A DNA stretch of 51,372 bases, from contig JAWLHF010000007.1 in the NCBI GenBank assembly GCA_041690515.1, forward strand, positions 1 through 51,372, given 5' to 3'. The notes under the pieces were generated by a model, which was not told the origin of the DNA, did not search any database, and saw nothing but the letters and a program-made list of their open reading frames with translations. The position numbers and the translations under genes were made by a program. Positions within the stretch are counted from its first letter, which is position 1. Each line of letters begins with the position of its first letter. Below are positions 32,871 to 41,122 of this stretch, piece by piece. The stretch is from BRH-c25 sp041690515. Lineage in GTDB: Bacteria > Bacillota > Clostridia > Lutisporales > Lutisporaceae.

Positions 32871-34001
32871 GTGAATATCACAGAGATGTTCTGGAATGCG
32901 TCCACGGATGAGCTAAAGCAGGGATATATTGAGAGTGATGAGTATTTTACATGTCTGCTATGCGGCTGTAAATTTGAAAAGGGGATCATTTATAAGGATA
33001 AGGATAAACTGTATGAAGCCGGAAAATATGTCCGGATACATATAGAAAAGGAACATGGATCGGTATTTGAATACCTGATACAGCTGGACAAAAAAAACAC
33101 CGGGCTCACTGACCATCAGAACAGTTTGCTCAGGCATTTTTATCGGGGGAAAAGCGATTCTGAGATACAAAAGGAAATGGAGATAGGAAGCCCTTCGACC
33201 ATAAGAAATCATCGTTTTGCGCTGAAGGAGAAAGAGCGTCAGGCTAAGGTTTTCATCGCTCTAATGGAGCTGATCAGAGAAAAGGACAAGGAGCCGGCTT
33301 TTTTGGAACCACACAAGACGGCAACAATGGTGGATGACAGATACAACATAACCTCGGATGAAAATGAGAAGCTGCTGAAGAACTATTTTCCCAAAGGTCC
33401 CAAGGGACCCATCAAGACCTTCGCAGTAAGGGAAAAGCATAAGCTGGCAATACTCAGGGAAATCGTAAAGCGTTTTGAAAGCAGCAGGATCTATAGTGAA
33501 AAAGAGATAAATGAGATTTTGAAGACTGCCTATGAGGATTTTGTGACATTGAGGAGATATATGATTGAGTACGGATTCCTGGAGCGTAAAGCAGACGGAA
33601 GTGAATATTGGCTTAAAGAAGCCGATACAGGGAAAGGAGAAGGTGAAATGGATAGGAAAGAGGAGCTTAAGCAGCTTTATAAAGACTCTGAGACTCAGGC
33701 TGGAGTATATCAGATAAAGAATAAAAAGAACCAAAAGGTACTGGTAATGAGCACTATGAATCTGAAGACCATCAACGGGAAAAAATTCCAGCTGGAATTG
33801 GGGAGCTTCCCGAACAAGCAGCTTCAGAAGGAATGGAAGGAATTTGGAGAAAATGCCTTCTCTATTGATGTACTGGAAGTGCTTGAGATTAAGAAGGATG
33901 GGTCCTTTGATGCAAAGGATGCTCTTGAAAAGCTTGAGCAGAAGTGGATTGATAAACTAAAGCCTTTTGGCGATCATGGTTACAATATAAGAAAAGAATA
34001 G
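32871..34001 (+). CDS. Multidomain regulator: zinc finger, LuxR-type HTH, DUF2087 and GIY-YIG-like domain
   Basis: About 376 aa; the start is uncertain among GTG 32862, TTG 32865 and GTG 32871, the last best spaced from AAGGAAG. A putative CxxC...HxxxxH finger (CLLCGCKF, HIEKEH) comes first, then a LuxR-like HTH (TDHQNSLLRHFYRGKSDSEI to STIRNHRFALKEKERQA), then DUF2087 (REKHKLAILREIVKRFESSR, NEILKTAYEDFVTLRRYMIE). The last ~100 residues resemble a GIY-YIG domain (AGVYQIKNKKNQKVLVMST), but the second motif is altered, so nuclease activity is doubtful. Its promoter has a perfect inverted repeat, probably its own operator. Confidence 0.8.
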   Translation: MNITEMFWNASTDELKQGYIESDEYFTCLLCGCKFEKGIIYKDKDKLYEAGKYVRIHIEKEHGSVFEYLIQLDKKNTGLTDHQNSLLRHFYRGKSDSEIQKEMEIGSPSTIRNHRFALKEKERQAKVFIALMELIREKDKEPAFLEPHKTATMVDDRYNITSDENEKLLKNYFPKGPKGPIKTFAVREKHKLAILREIVKRFESSRIYSEKEINEILKTAYEDFVTLRRYMIEYGFLERKADGSEYWLKEADTGKGEGEMDRKEELKQLYKDSETQAGVYQIKNKKNQKVLVMSTMNLKTINGKKFQLELGSFPNKQLQKEWKEFGENAFSIDVLEVLEIKKDGSFDAKDALEKLEQKWIDKLKPFGDHGYNIRKE

Positions 34002-34009
34002 AAGGGGAA

Positions 34010-34039
34010 AGCAAAGGAGGGATCATACCCTCCTTTGCT
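34010..34039. terminator. Hairpin between convergent genes
   Basis: AGCAAAGGAGGG / CCCTCCTTTGCT, 12 perfect pairs with loop ATCATA. T-runs are weak on both sides, but the position fits a shared terminator. Confidence 0.65.
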
Positions 34040-34040
34040 A

Positions 34041-34232
34041 TTAGTCTTTATAGTTTGAAAGTGCAGTACTTGTAGTATTGATAGCATTCTCTACCGCATT
34101 CAGCGAGCTCTGGATCTGTTGCTTGTTCTCCGGTTTTTCAGCTGAATTAAGAGCCTGAGTCAATGAATTCCTGGCATCGCTAAGCTGGCTGAAAACCTGC
34201 TGAACCTGTTGTTTTGCATTTTTTCCAGGCAT
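34041..34232 (-). CDS. Small Gln/Asn-rich helical protein
   Basis: 63 aa, MPGKNAKQQVQQVFSQLSDA at the start, strongly helical and amphipathic, no Cys, no membrane span. GGAGGT lies at a good distance before the ATG, and coding bias is normal, so I take it as a real gene. Similar short proteins occur in spore-formers, but I do not recognise a named family and assign no function. It precedes the SIMPL gene's 3' end on the same strand by about 95 bp downstream. Confidence 0.7.
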   Translation of the reverse strand: MPGKNAKQQVQQVFSQLSDARNSLTQALNSAEKPENKQQIQSSLNAVENAINTTSTALSNYKD

Positions 34233-34326
34233 ATTTCCATACCTCCAATTCAGTTCATTTGCTTACACTATTATTATCTTGTTTTTGTCGGAAAAAATGC
34301 TTGTAAAAAAAGGTATGCATGCAAAA

Positions 34327-34983
34327 TCAGCAATTATATCTAAAAATTGCCACAACTACAGCCGCAATCTCAATCTGACCGGGCATTACAGGAGTGGCTG
34401 CCGCAGAGAGCTTTACTGCAGACGTCTCAAAGGGTACTGCTTCCATGCTTCTTTCTATTATCCTGCATGGAACCTCTTCAACTTCTATATCAAGTGTGCC
34501 TCCTATCACTGAGCTTTTATGGATGGCATTTTCAATTGCCAGTTTCAAGGCTTTATCATAGTATACTGTCGGATCTGACACAGTAAAGTTCACATTATCA
34601 ACACGATTGACTCCGGCAATTGTGGCTTTGTCAATAACCTCTCCTGCTCGATCAATATCCTTTATAGTGACAGTCAGGATGTTAGTGACGCGATACCCTC
34701 TAAAGGTCTGTTTTCCATTGATATAATCGTATATAGGGTCAATGGAAAAGGCTCCGGTGATTATCTGTTTTTTATCAATTCCCAGACTGGTAAGTGCATT
34801 TATAACATTTGCAGTTTTCATGGAGTTTTCTCTTCGGGCAACCTCAAGACTGATATTATCAGTGACAACACCCATATTGACAATCGCTGTATCGGGTACT
34901 GCTTTTAAAGAAGCAGCTCCGGTCACTTTGATATAGCCTTTTTCATTAGTATGCATGCTTGGATACAAACAGGGATGAATCAT
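34327..34983 (-). CDS. SIMPL (DUF541) domain protein
   Basis: 218 aa. The SIMPL domain covers most of the protein: GYIKVTGAASLKAVPDTAIVN at the start, YRVTNILTVTIKDIDRAGEVID in the middle, and YYDKALKLAIENAIHKSSVI later. Family members are usually secreted or periplasmic; this one has no signal peptide, starting MIHPCLYPSMHTNEKG, so it may be cytosolic or leave by another route. The function of the family in bacteria is poorly known (oxidative-stress links, outer-surface structures). AGGAGAGTG precedes the ATG. Confidence 0.85.
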   Translation of the reverse strand: MIHPCLYPSMHTNEKGYIKVTGAASLKAVPDTAIVNMGVVTDNISLEVARRENSMKTANVINALTSLGIDKKQIITGAFSIDPIYDYINGKQTFRGYRVTNILTVTIKDIDRAGEVIDKATIAGVNRVDNVNFTVSDPTVYYDKALKLAIENAIHKSSVIGGTLDIEVEEVPCRIIERSMEAVPFETSAVKLSAAATPVMPGQIEIAAVVVAIFRYNC

Positions 34984-35040
34984 AAGAGCATCACTCTCCT
35001 TATTTATAGGTTTGATATGTCGTCATGTATGTGCAGAGAA

Positions 35041-35302
35041 TGCGTCATAAGGGAGCAGGGAACAGGTAACACGGTTTTCCTTCGGAAAAACACAGAAATC
35101 CACTAAATACACGAGGGGGAAAGTAAAGTCTCTGTGTCATCCTGAGCTTGCGAAGGATCTAGACCCTAAAGGAATTCATGAAGATTTTTCATGGGATGAG
35201 CAAGAAAGCTAAGATTCTTCACTGTGTTCAGAATGACATCGTAATTGAGAGATTAGTAAACTTCCGTGTGTTCAGTGTTCCCCGTTCTTCCTTATATCGC
35301 AT
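35041..35302. mobile_element. MITE-like palindromic element
   Basis: Imperfect terminal inverted repeats enclose ~260 bp: left TGCGTCATAAGGGAGCAGG.. (35041-35074) and right, read in reverse complement, TGCGATATAAGGAAGAAC.. (35302-35264). Shared cores are ATAAGG, GGGAACA and ACACGG. No transposase or other gene lies inside, so it would need a transposase in trans. It fills most of the gap between the SIMPL and exonuclease genes. Confidence 0.6.
35135..35238. repeat. REP-like inverted repeat nested in the MITE
   Basis: TGTCATCCTGAGCTTGCGAA (from 35135) and its imperfect inverse ending TTCAGAATGACA (35238) form a long hairpin. The TGTCATnCTGAGC...GAATGACA pattern is a dispersed repeat seen in many bacteria. 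An inner hairpin CATGAA/TTCATG sits at the centre. Confidence 0.75.
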
Positions 35303-35448
35303 CATTATATATATTCAAAAATCCGGGAAATATGATTGTCTAATGCAGTAGCCGGATGAAGTTGTCACAATGTCCGATAAATGCTAAAATAAGCTAAAGC
35401 ACAAAGGAAAAAAACAGCAGGCTTTACTGCTTATTCGGAGGGATATAA

Positions 35449-36201
35449 ATGAAGTTGATTTCATGGAATGTAAATGGTCTCAGAGCTTGTGTCCAGAAGG
35501 GATTTCTGGATTATTTCAAGGAGACAGATGCTGATATCTTCTGCATTCAGGAGAGTAAGCTGCAGGAGGGTCAGATTGATCTGAAGCTTGAAGGCTATCA
35601 TCAATACTGGAATTATGCAGAGAAGAAAGGCTATTCAGGGGTTGCGGTTTTTACTAAGGCAGAGCCTCTAAGCTGTGCTTACGGTATAGGTAAGGAAGAG
35701 CATGACAAGGAAGGCAGAGTCATTACTCTTGAGTTTGAGGATTTTTACTTTGTTACGGTATATACCCCTAACTCACAGCAGGAGTTGGCACGGTTGAGCT
35801 ACAGAATGCAATGGGAGGATGAGTTCAGGAGTTATTTGAAGAGATTGGATAAACTAAAGCCGGTTGTGGTTTGCGGGGATATGAATGTGGCACATAAAGA
35901 GATCGACCTGAAAAACCCCGGAAGCAACAGAAAAAATGCCGGATTTACAGACGAGGAGAGGACCAAGTTCACTGAGCTTCTGGAATCGGGATTTATAGAT
36001 ACATACAGATATTTTAATCCTGATAAGGAAGGTGTTTATTCATGGTGGTCATACCGCTTCAATGCAAGAGCCAACAATGCAGGATGGCGTATAGACTATT
36101 TCTGTGTATCCGAGAGGCTGGCTGACAGGCTTGTAAGTGCAGACATACATCCGGAAATATTCGGCTCGGATCATTGTCCGGTGGAATTGGTTATGAAATA
36201 G
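35449..36201 (+). CDS. exoA: Exodeoxyribonuclease III / AP endonuclease
   Basis: 250 aa, the ExoA/Xth (EEP) fold for base-excision repair of abasic sites. The N-terminus MKLISWNVNGLRA holds the Asn of the active site; CIQESKLQ gives the metal Glu; VVCGDMNVAH the Asp/Asn pair; WWSYRFNARANNAGWRIDYF the DNA-binding and catalytic region; GSDHCPVEL the final Asp-His. The length and all motifs are normal. CGGAGGG precedes the ATG. It is followed 49 bp later by a DEAD-box gene on the same strand. Confidence 0.96.
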   Translation: MKLISWNVNGLRACVQKGFLDYFKETDADIFCIQESKLQEGQIDLKLEGYHQYWNYAEKKGYSGVAVFTKAEPLSCAYGIGKEEHDKEGRVITLEFEDFYFVTVYTPNSQQELARLSYRMQWEDEFRSYLKRLDKLKPVVVCGDMNVAHKEIDLKNPGSNRKNAGFTDEERTKFTELLESGFIDTYRYFNPDKEGVYSWWSYRFNARANNAGWRIDYFCVSERLADRLVSADIHPEIFGSDHCPVELVMK

Positions 36202-36250
36202 GCGAAATGGGAATTAATAATAGCGAACAATTCAGATTAAGGGGATATAT

Positions 36251-37420
36251 ATGATTAATAAGTTTGATGAATTAGGGTTGGATCAGGCTCTTATAGAAGG
36301 ACTGAAAAAGCAGGGGATCTCTGAACTGACAGAGATACAGGAAAGAACCATACAGCCAGCCTTGGAAAAACGCGATATCATCGGCCAGTCACCTACCGGA
36401 AGCGGAAAGACCCTGGCATTTCTACTGCCGATTTTTCAGAGGATAGAAGCGGGTAAGAAGGAGATGCAGGCAATAATACTGGCACCCACCCATGAGCTGG
36501 TAATGCAGATAGAAAAGCAGATTAGGCTTTTGTCTGAAAGCTCAGGCAAACCTGTTACTTCAGCAGCCATCATAGGGGAGGTGAACATCACCAGGCAGAT
36601 AGAAAAGCTGAGGGAAAAGCCCAATATTATTGTTGGTTCGGCAGGCAGGGTATTGGAGCTTATAAAGAGAAGAAAAATAAATGCCCAGACTGTGAGAACC
36701 ATAGTCATTGACGAAGGTGACAGGATGCTTGACCAGCACAACATCAGCACTGTCAAAGACGTGATAAAAACTACACTGAGGGACAGACAGCTTATGCTGT
36801 TCTCGGCAACTATAAGTGAAAAGACACTGGCTGCAGCAAGGGAACTGATGAAGGAGCCCCAGTTGGTGAGGATAGAGGATGAGGGCAAAATTAACCCAAA
36901 TATTGAGCATATGTATATTGTTGTGGAAAAACGGGATAAGATTGAGATGCTGCGTAAGCTGGTAGCTTCAATAAAGCCTGAAAGAGCCATAGTGTTCATA
37001 AACAAGAGCGAGGAACTGCTTTTGGCTACTGCCAAGCTGCAATACCATCATCTGAGCGCCTATGACATATCGGGCAGTGCCACCAAGGAAGACCGGAAAA
37101 AGGCATTGGACGGCTTCAGGAAAGGGACCATAAAACTTCTGGTTGCCTCGGACATAGCAGCAAGGGGTCTGGACATACAAGGGGTCACCCATATATTCAA
37201 CCTGGATCTTCCCGGAGACACCAGAGGATACCTGCACAGGGCAGGAAGAACCGGCAGGATGGGGAAGCCGGGAACTGCAATATCAATAGTCACAGAAAAG
37301 GAAGTTCCTTTTTTAAGAAAATGCGAAAGGGATCTCAAAATAAAACTAGCGGAAAAGATAATCTCCAGAGGGGAGATATTGAATCCCCCAAATAGGAAAA
37401 CATCAAGAAAGTATAGATGA
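36251..37420 (+). CDS. Divergent DEAD-box RNA helicase (DEGD variant)
   Basis: 389 aa, only the two RecA domains with a short basic tail. Motif I is SPTGSGKT, Q motif ELTEIQERTIQPA, III SAT, V ASDIAARGLDI, and VI HRAGRTGR. Three motifs depart from consensus: Ia is PTHEL rather than PTREL, Ib is GSAGR rather than TPGR, and motif II is DEGD rather than DEAD. ATPase residues (Asp-Glu) remain, so activity is likely. It resembles small cold-shock or ribosome-assembly helicases such as YfmL, but orthology is not certain. Confidence 0.87.
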   Translation: MINKFDELGLDQALIEGLKKQGISELTEIQERTIQPALEKRDIIGQSPTGSGKTLAFLLPIFQRIEAGKKEMQAIILAPTHELVMQIEKQIRLLSESSGKPVTSAAIIGEVNITRQIEKLREKPNIIVGSAGRVLELIKRRKINAQTVRTIVIDEGDRMLDQHNISTVKDVIKTTLRDRQLMLFSATISEKTLAAARELMKEPQLVRIEDEGKINPNIEHMYIVVEKRDKIEMLRKLVASIKPERAIVFINKSEELLLATAKLQYHHLSAYDISGSATKEDRKKALDGFRKGTIKLLVASDIAARGLDIQGVTHIFNLDLPGDTRGYLHRAGRTGRMGKPGTAISIVTEKEVPFLRKCERDLKIKLAEKIISRGEILNPPNRKTSRKYR

Positions 37421-37463
37421 AGCGAATAAAATGTAATTAATGATGTAGCAGAGGCAATAGAGC

Positions 37464-37670
37464 AGCCATGTTATAGCTAAAGGACGACTTATGCAAGATT
37501 TGCTAATGGTACTTAGGTACGGAGACTTAGAAACAACCGTACGCGAGGCATGGAGGCCGAGCGAGCTTTCACGAGTCAAGGATGACGATTTGAAAGCGTT
37601 AGGTTTTTCTTAGACGCAGTACCTTAGTACCATCAAATCTTGTATATTCATACTGTGCTATAACATGGCT
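37464..37670 (+). repeat. 207-bp structured repeat element, copy 2
   Basis: Opposite in orientation to the copy at 22918-23124. Its end stem is AGCCATGTTATAGC (37464-37477) with GCTATAACATGGCT (37657-37670), again perfect although one base differs from copy 1 on each arm, a compensatory change. The inner stems and both GGA-loop hairpins are kept. It lies between the convergent DEAD-box and ABC-F genes; nothing else is seen in the 37421-37765 gap. Confidence 0.9.
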
Positions 37671-37765
37671 GTAAGTATTAGGGCAAACTGTTATATTTCT
37701 TGCATATACCTGAATATTATGCCATTAACCTCTGTTAAGCTGAAGGCAGCTTCATTTTCCTCATA

Positions 37766-39394
37766 CTATCTGTACATATCCTCCACCTGCTTCTGCAGCT
37801 CTTCATTTTCAATATACTCATCATAAGTCACCTGTCTGTCAACAAGCCCTTTAGGTGTTATCTCCATTATCCTGTTAGCTATGGTCTGTATAAACTGATG
37901 GTCATGGGATACGAAAAGTATCGTGCCCGGGAAATTTGTGAGACTTTCATTGACTGATGTTATTGACTCAAGATCCAAATGGTTTGTAGGCTCATCAAGG
38001 AGGAGCACATTGGCACCTGAGAGCATCATTCTTGAGAGCATGCAGCGTACCTTTTCGCCTCCCGAGAGCACCTTTGCACTCTTAAGGGCTTCTTCTCCGG
38101 AGAAGAGCATTCTTCCAAGGAAGCCTCTTATGAAGGTTTCTGTTTGCTGCTCCGCATTATCCTCGGAGTATTGCCTTAGCCAATCCACCAGGTTCAAGTC
38201 CACGCCATCAAAGAACTCAGAATTGTCTTTGGGGAAGTATGACTGTGAAGTGGTGACACCCCATTTGAATTCACCGCTGTCAGCTTCTGTTTCGCCCATA
38301 AGTATCTTAAATAATGTCGTTTTTGCTATTCCGTCAGGACCGACGAAAGCAACTTTGTCGCCCTTGTTTATTCTGAAGCTGATATTATCAAGAACCTTCT
38401 TTCCATCTATTGTCTTACTCAGGTTTGATACTGTCAGAAGCTCATTTCCTGCTTCCCTGTCAGGCTTGAAGCTGACAAAGGGATATTTTCTTGAGGAAGG
38501 CTGAATATCCTCCAAGGTGAGTTTATCCAAAAGCTTCTTACGGGAAGTAGCCTGTTTGGACTTTGAAGCATTGGCGCTGAAACGGGCTATGAACTCCTGC
38601 AAGTCCTTGATTTTTTCTTCAGTCTTTTTGTTCTTGTCCCTCATCATTTGCTGTGCCAGCTGGCTGGACTGATACCAGAAGTCGTAGTTGCCCGTATAAA
38701 TCTTTATCTTGCCGTAATCGATATCTGCCATGTGGGTGCATACCTTGTTCAGAAAGTGCCTGTCATGGGATACCACAATTACAGTATTCTCAAAATCCAA
38801 GAGGAAGTTTTCCAGCCATTTTACTGATTTTATATCCAGATGGTTGGTAGGCTCGTCAAGAAGCAGGATATGAGGCTGGCCGAACAATGTCTGTGCAAGG
38901 AGCACTTTGACTTTCTCTGAGCCTTCCAGCTCCTTCATTTTTATATTGTGGGACTCTTCCATGATGCCCAGGCCGGTGAGAAGTGTTGCCGCTTCGGATT
39001 CAGCCTCCCAGCCGTTAAGCTCTGCAAACTCGCCCTCCAGTTCGGAGGCCTTGATACCATCCTCATCAGAGAAGTCTTCCTTAGCATATAATTCTTCTTT
39101 TTCCTTCATGATGGAATAGAGGCGGGTGTGTCCCATTATTACAGTTTCAAGCACCGGAAACTCATCGAACTGGAAGTGGTCCTGCTTGAGGACTGCCAGT
39201 CGCTCTCCGGGAGTGATTGATACATCTCCTGTGTTAGGCTCTATTTCTCCTGATAATATTTTCAAAAATGTCGATTTCCCCGCACCATTGGCGCCTATCA
39301 GACCATAGCAGTTGCCGGGAGTGAACTTTATATTAACGTCATCAAATAGTTTTCGTCCGCCATACCTTAGGCTTACATTGTTTGTACTGATCAA
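37766..39394 (-). CDS. ABC-F ATPase, YkpA/YbiT group
   Basis: 542 aa with two ABC domains and no membrane span. NBD1 has GANGAGKST and LLLDEPTNHLD; its signature region is weak (KELEGSEKVKVLLAQ instead of LSGG). NBD2 has the signature LSGGEKVRC and LLLDEPTNHLD, but its Walker A reads GPDGIAKTT, with Ala where Gly is usual. The linker with KKTEEKIKDLQEFIARFSAN is the tRNA-contacting arm. This uneven pair of sites is a feature of the YkpA/YbiT-like translation factors as I know them. AAGGAAGG precedes the start. Confidence 0.9.
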   Translation of the reverse strand: MISTNNVSLRYGGRKLFDDVNIKFTPGNCYGLIGANGAGKSTFLKILSGEIEPNTGDVSITPGERLAVLKQDHFQFDEFPVLETVIMGHTRLYSIMKEKEELYAKEDFSDEDGIKASELEGEFAELNGWEAESEAATLLTGLGIMEESHNIKMKELEGSEKVKVLLAQTLFGQPHILLLDEPTNHLDIKSVKWLENFLLDFENTVIVVSHDRHFLNKVCTHMADIDYGKIKIYTGNYDFWYQSSQLAQQMMRDKNKKTEEKIKDLQEFIARFSANASKSKQATSRKKLLDKLTLEDIQPSSRKYPFVSFKPDREAGNELLTVSNLSKTIDGKKVLDNISFRINKGDKVAFVGPDGIAKTTLFKILMGETEADSGEFKWGVTTSQSYFPKDNSEFFDGVDLNLVDWLRQYSEDNAEQQTETFIRGFLGRMLFSGEEALKSAKVLSGGEKVRCMLSRMMLSGANVLLLDEPTNHLDLESITSVNESLTNFPGTILFVSHDHQFIQTIANRIMEITPKGLVDRQVTYDEYIENEELQKQVEDMYR

Positions 39395-39494
39395 AACCTA
39401 TACCTTCCTTTACAATATCTTTTTTTTGCACCAAGCAATTATATCACATATAGCTTCATAGAGCCACATAATAATGGATATTGGCTGTAATATG

Positions 39495-39680
39495 CATAAA
39501 AACCTTGAAGCTCTTCGAAAAATATATTACAATAAAGCTATAAAGTTGAAGAGGAATAAGAAAATGGTAAAGGCGATTTGCAGCATAATTGAATATCTGG
39601 CTTATGCTCATGCGATTACAGGAGATTTTGGAGCACAAGGGAGAAGTGCGTCCGAAATCAAATATTATGTAAACGGATAA
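39495..39680 (+). CDS. Possible small protein of unknown function
   Basis: A short frame with normal codon choice, 61 aa from ATG 39495 (or 68 aa from 39474), rich in Lys near the start (LKRNKKMVK) and then hydrophobic/aromatic (ICSIIEYLAYAHAI). No good ribosome site was found for either start, which lowers confidence. It is followed by a strong terminator, which supports a transcript ending here. Confidence 0.4.
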   Translation, partial: HKNLEALRKIYYNKAIKLKRNKKMVKAICSIIEYLAYAHAITGDFGAQGRSASEIKYYVNG

Positions 39681-39711
39681 GCCGGAACTTTACCAATTTA
39701 TTGTGAATATT

Positions 39712-39749
39712 AAAGACTCTAAGTAAGGTTTCTACTTAGGGTCTTTTTG
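39712..39749 (+). terminator. Strong intrinsic terminator
   Basis: AAAGACTCTAAGTA pairs with TACTTAGGGTCTTT (14 pairs, one G-U) with a 7-nt loop, then TTT. Confidence 0.9.
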
Positions 39750-39843
39750 TTTTTGGCTAATACAGTATCAGGGCGCACCGGCGGGAGGGCAGCAACCGAA
39801 ATCAACCAATACAACGAATAATTTAAGGAGATTGATATAAATC

Positions 39844-41028
39844 ATGGATCATAAAATTCAATTGAAGAAAAACATTTATAAGGACTATATATATACATTA
39901 CTTCAAAACATAGACCTGACCAGGGGAATATGGATGATATACCTTGCCCATAAAGGCATGAGCCTGACTCAGTTGGGACTATTGGAGACAGTGTTCCATA
40001 TTACTTCGTTTTTAATGGAGGTCCCTACCGGCGCCGTAGCCGACATATTCGGAAGGAAGATAAGCAGGGTGCTGGGAAGGGTGCTTTCCCTGGTCAGCGT
40101 AATTATTCTGCTTGCTGCGGACAGCTTTCTATGGTTTGCCGTATCCTTTGTTTTCACTGCCTTATCCTACAATCTGGAGTCAGGCGCGGGAGATGCCCTT
40201 TTGTACGATTCCTTAAAGGAAATCGGAGAAGAGGACAGATATATGAAAATATACGGCAGAAAAGAGTTGTTCTTTCAATTCGCTGGTATTGCATCCTTCC
40301 TTGCCGGGGGCTACTTGGCGACAAAAAGCTATGGATTGGCTTTTGCAATTACAATAGCAGTTGGAATAGGTGCACTGCTGCAATCCTTAAGCTTCAAGGA
40401 ACCTTCGGTCGGCAGGCTTCATGAGGATATGAAGAAGGAGAATGTCTTTTTGAAGCAGCTTAAGGACAGCATAGCTATCGTCAGAAGCAATACCAAAATA
40501 GGATTCTTGATAATATTCACAGAGATTATACTTACTTTTTGCACCTGCATGTTTTTCTACCTGCAGAATTTCTTCAAGGGTAACGGCTACAATGAGGCAG
40601 TGATAGGGCTTATATATGCTTCCACGTACATTGCATCAGCAGCCATAGCGCCGCAGGTGCACAGGATAGAGAAAATCATAAAGGAGCAGGGTATTCTGCT
40701 TATCATACCATTCATTACAGTGGCGTCATTGTGGGGAATAGCCCTTAGCAAATATCACTTCATATTCTTCATAGTTTTGATGATTACTGAAGAAGTGGTT
40801 TTTATTGCTATGAACGATTATATAAACAGGATGATTCCAAGCGAGAACAGAGCGACAATACTATCCTTTGCCAGCATGGTATTCAGCTTCTTCATGATTA
40901 CGATATTCCCGCTGGTAGGGCTGCTTGGGGACATGTACTCCCTGGGTTTTGCAATAAAGTGCCTTGGAGGACTGGGCATCATTTTCGTGATCATAAACAG
41001 CTTCATACTGCTTAAAAGAGATCATTAA
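39844..41028 (+). CDS. MFS transporter (12-span)
   Basis: 394 aa with about twelve membrane spans. The loop 2-3 signature appears as EVPTGAVADIFGRKISRVLGR, matching the MFS motif GxLaDrxGrkxxl. The subgroup resembles drug/multidrug or sugar efflux MFS proteins annotated widely in Clostridia. AAGGAGA lies 14 bases before the ATG, a long spacing. It is followed 94 bp later by another MFS gene on the same strand. Cargo unknown. Confidence 0.88.
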   Translation: MDHKIQLKKNIYKDYIYTLLQNIDLTRGIWMIYLAHKGMSLTQLGLLETVFHITSFLMEVPTGAVADIFGRKISRVLGRVLSLVSVIILLAADSFLWFAVSFVFTALSYNLESGAGDALLYDSLKEIGEEDRYMKIYGRKELFFQFAGIASFLAGGYLATKSYGLAFAITIAVGIGALLQSLSFKEPSVGRLHEDMKKENVFLKQLKDSIAIVRSNTKIGFLIIFTEIILTFCTCMFFYLQNFFKGNGYNEAVIGLIYASTYIASAAIAPQVHRIEKIIKEQGILLIIPFITVASLWGIALSKYHFIFFIVLMITEEVVFIAMNDYINRMIPSENRATILSFASMVFSFFMITIFPLVGLLGDMYSLGFAIKCLGGLGIIFVIINSFILLKRDH

Positions 41029-41122
41029 GCATATTTGGATTCTCTGTAAAAAATTGAGTTTGTTAGAGAGGCGAATAGTGTAAATAATATAAAGGTGCAA
41101 CTAAGGTCAAGGAGAGGAAGCT

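Noticed and set aside
32871..34001. Homing endonuclease or intron-encoded GIY-YIG nuclease
   Set aside because: The protein has regulator domains and no intron surrounds it; the nuclease motif is incomplete.
39474..39680. Spo0E-like small regulator
   Set aside because: Length is similar but the SQxLD phosphatase motif is absent.
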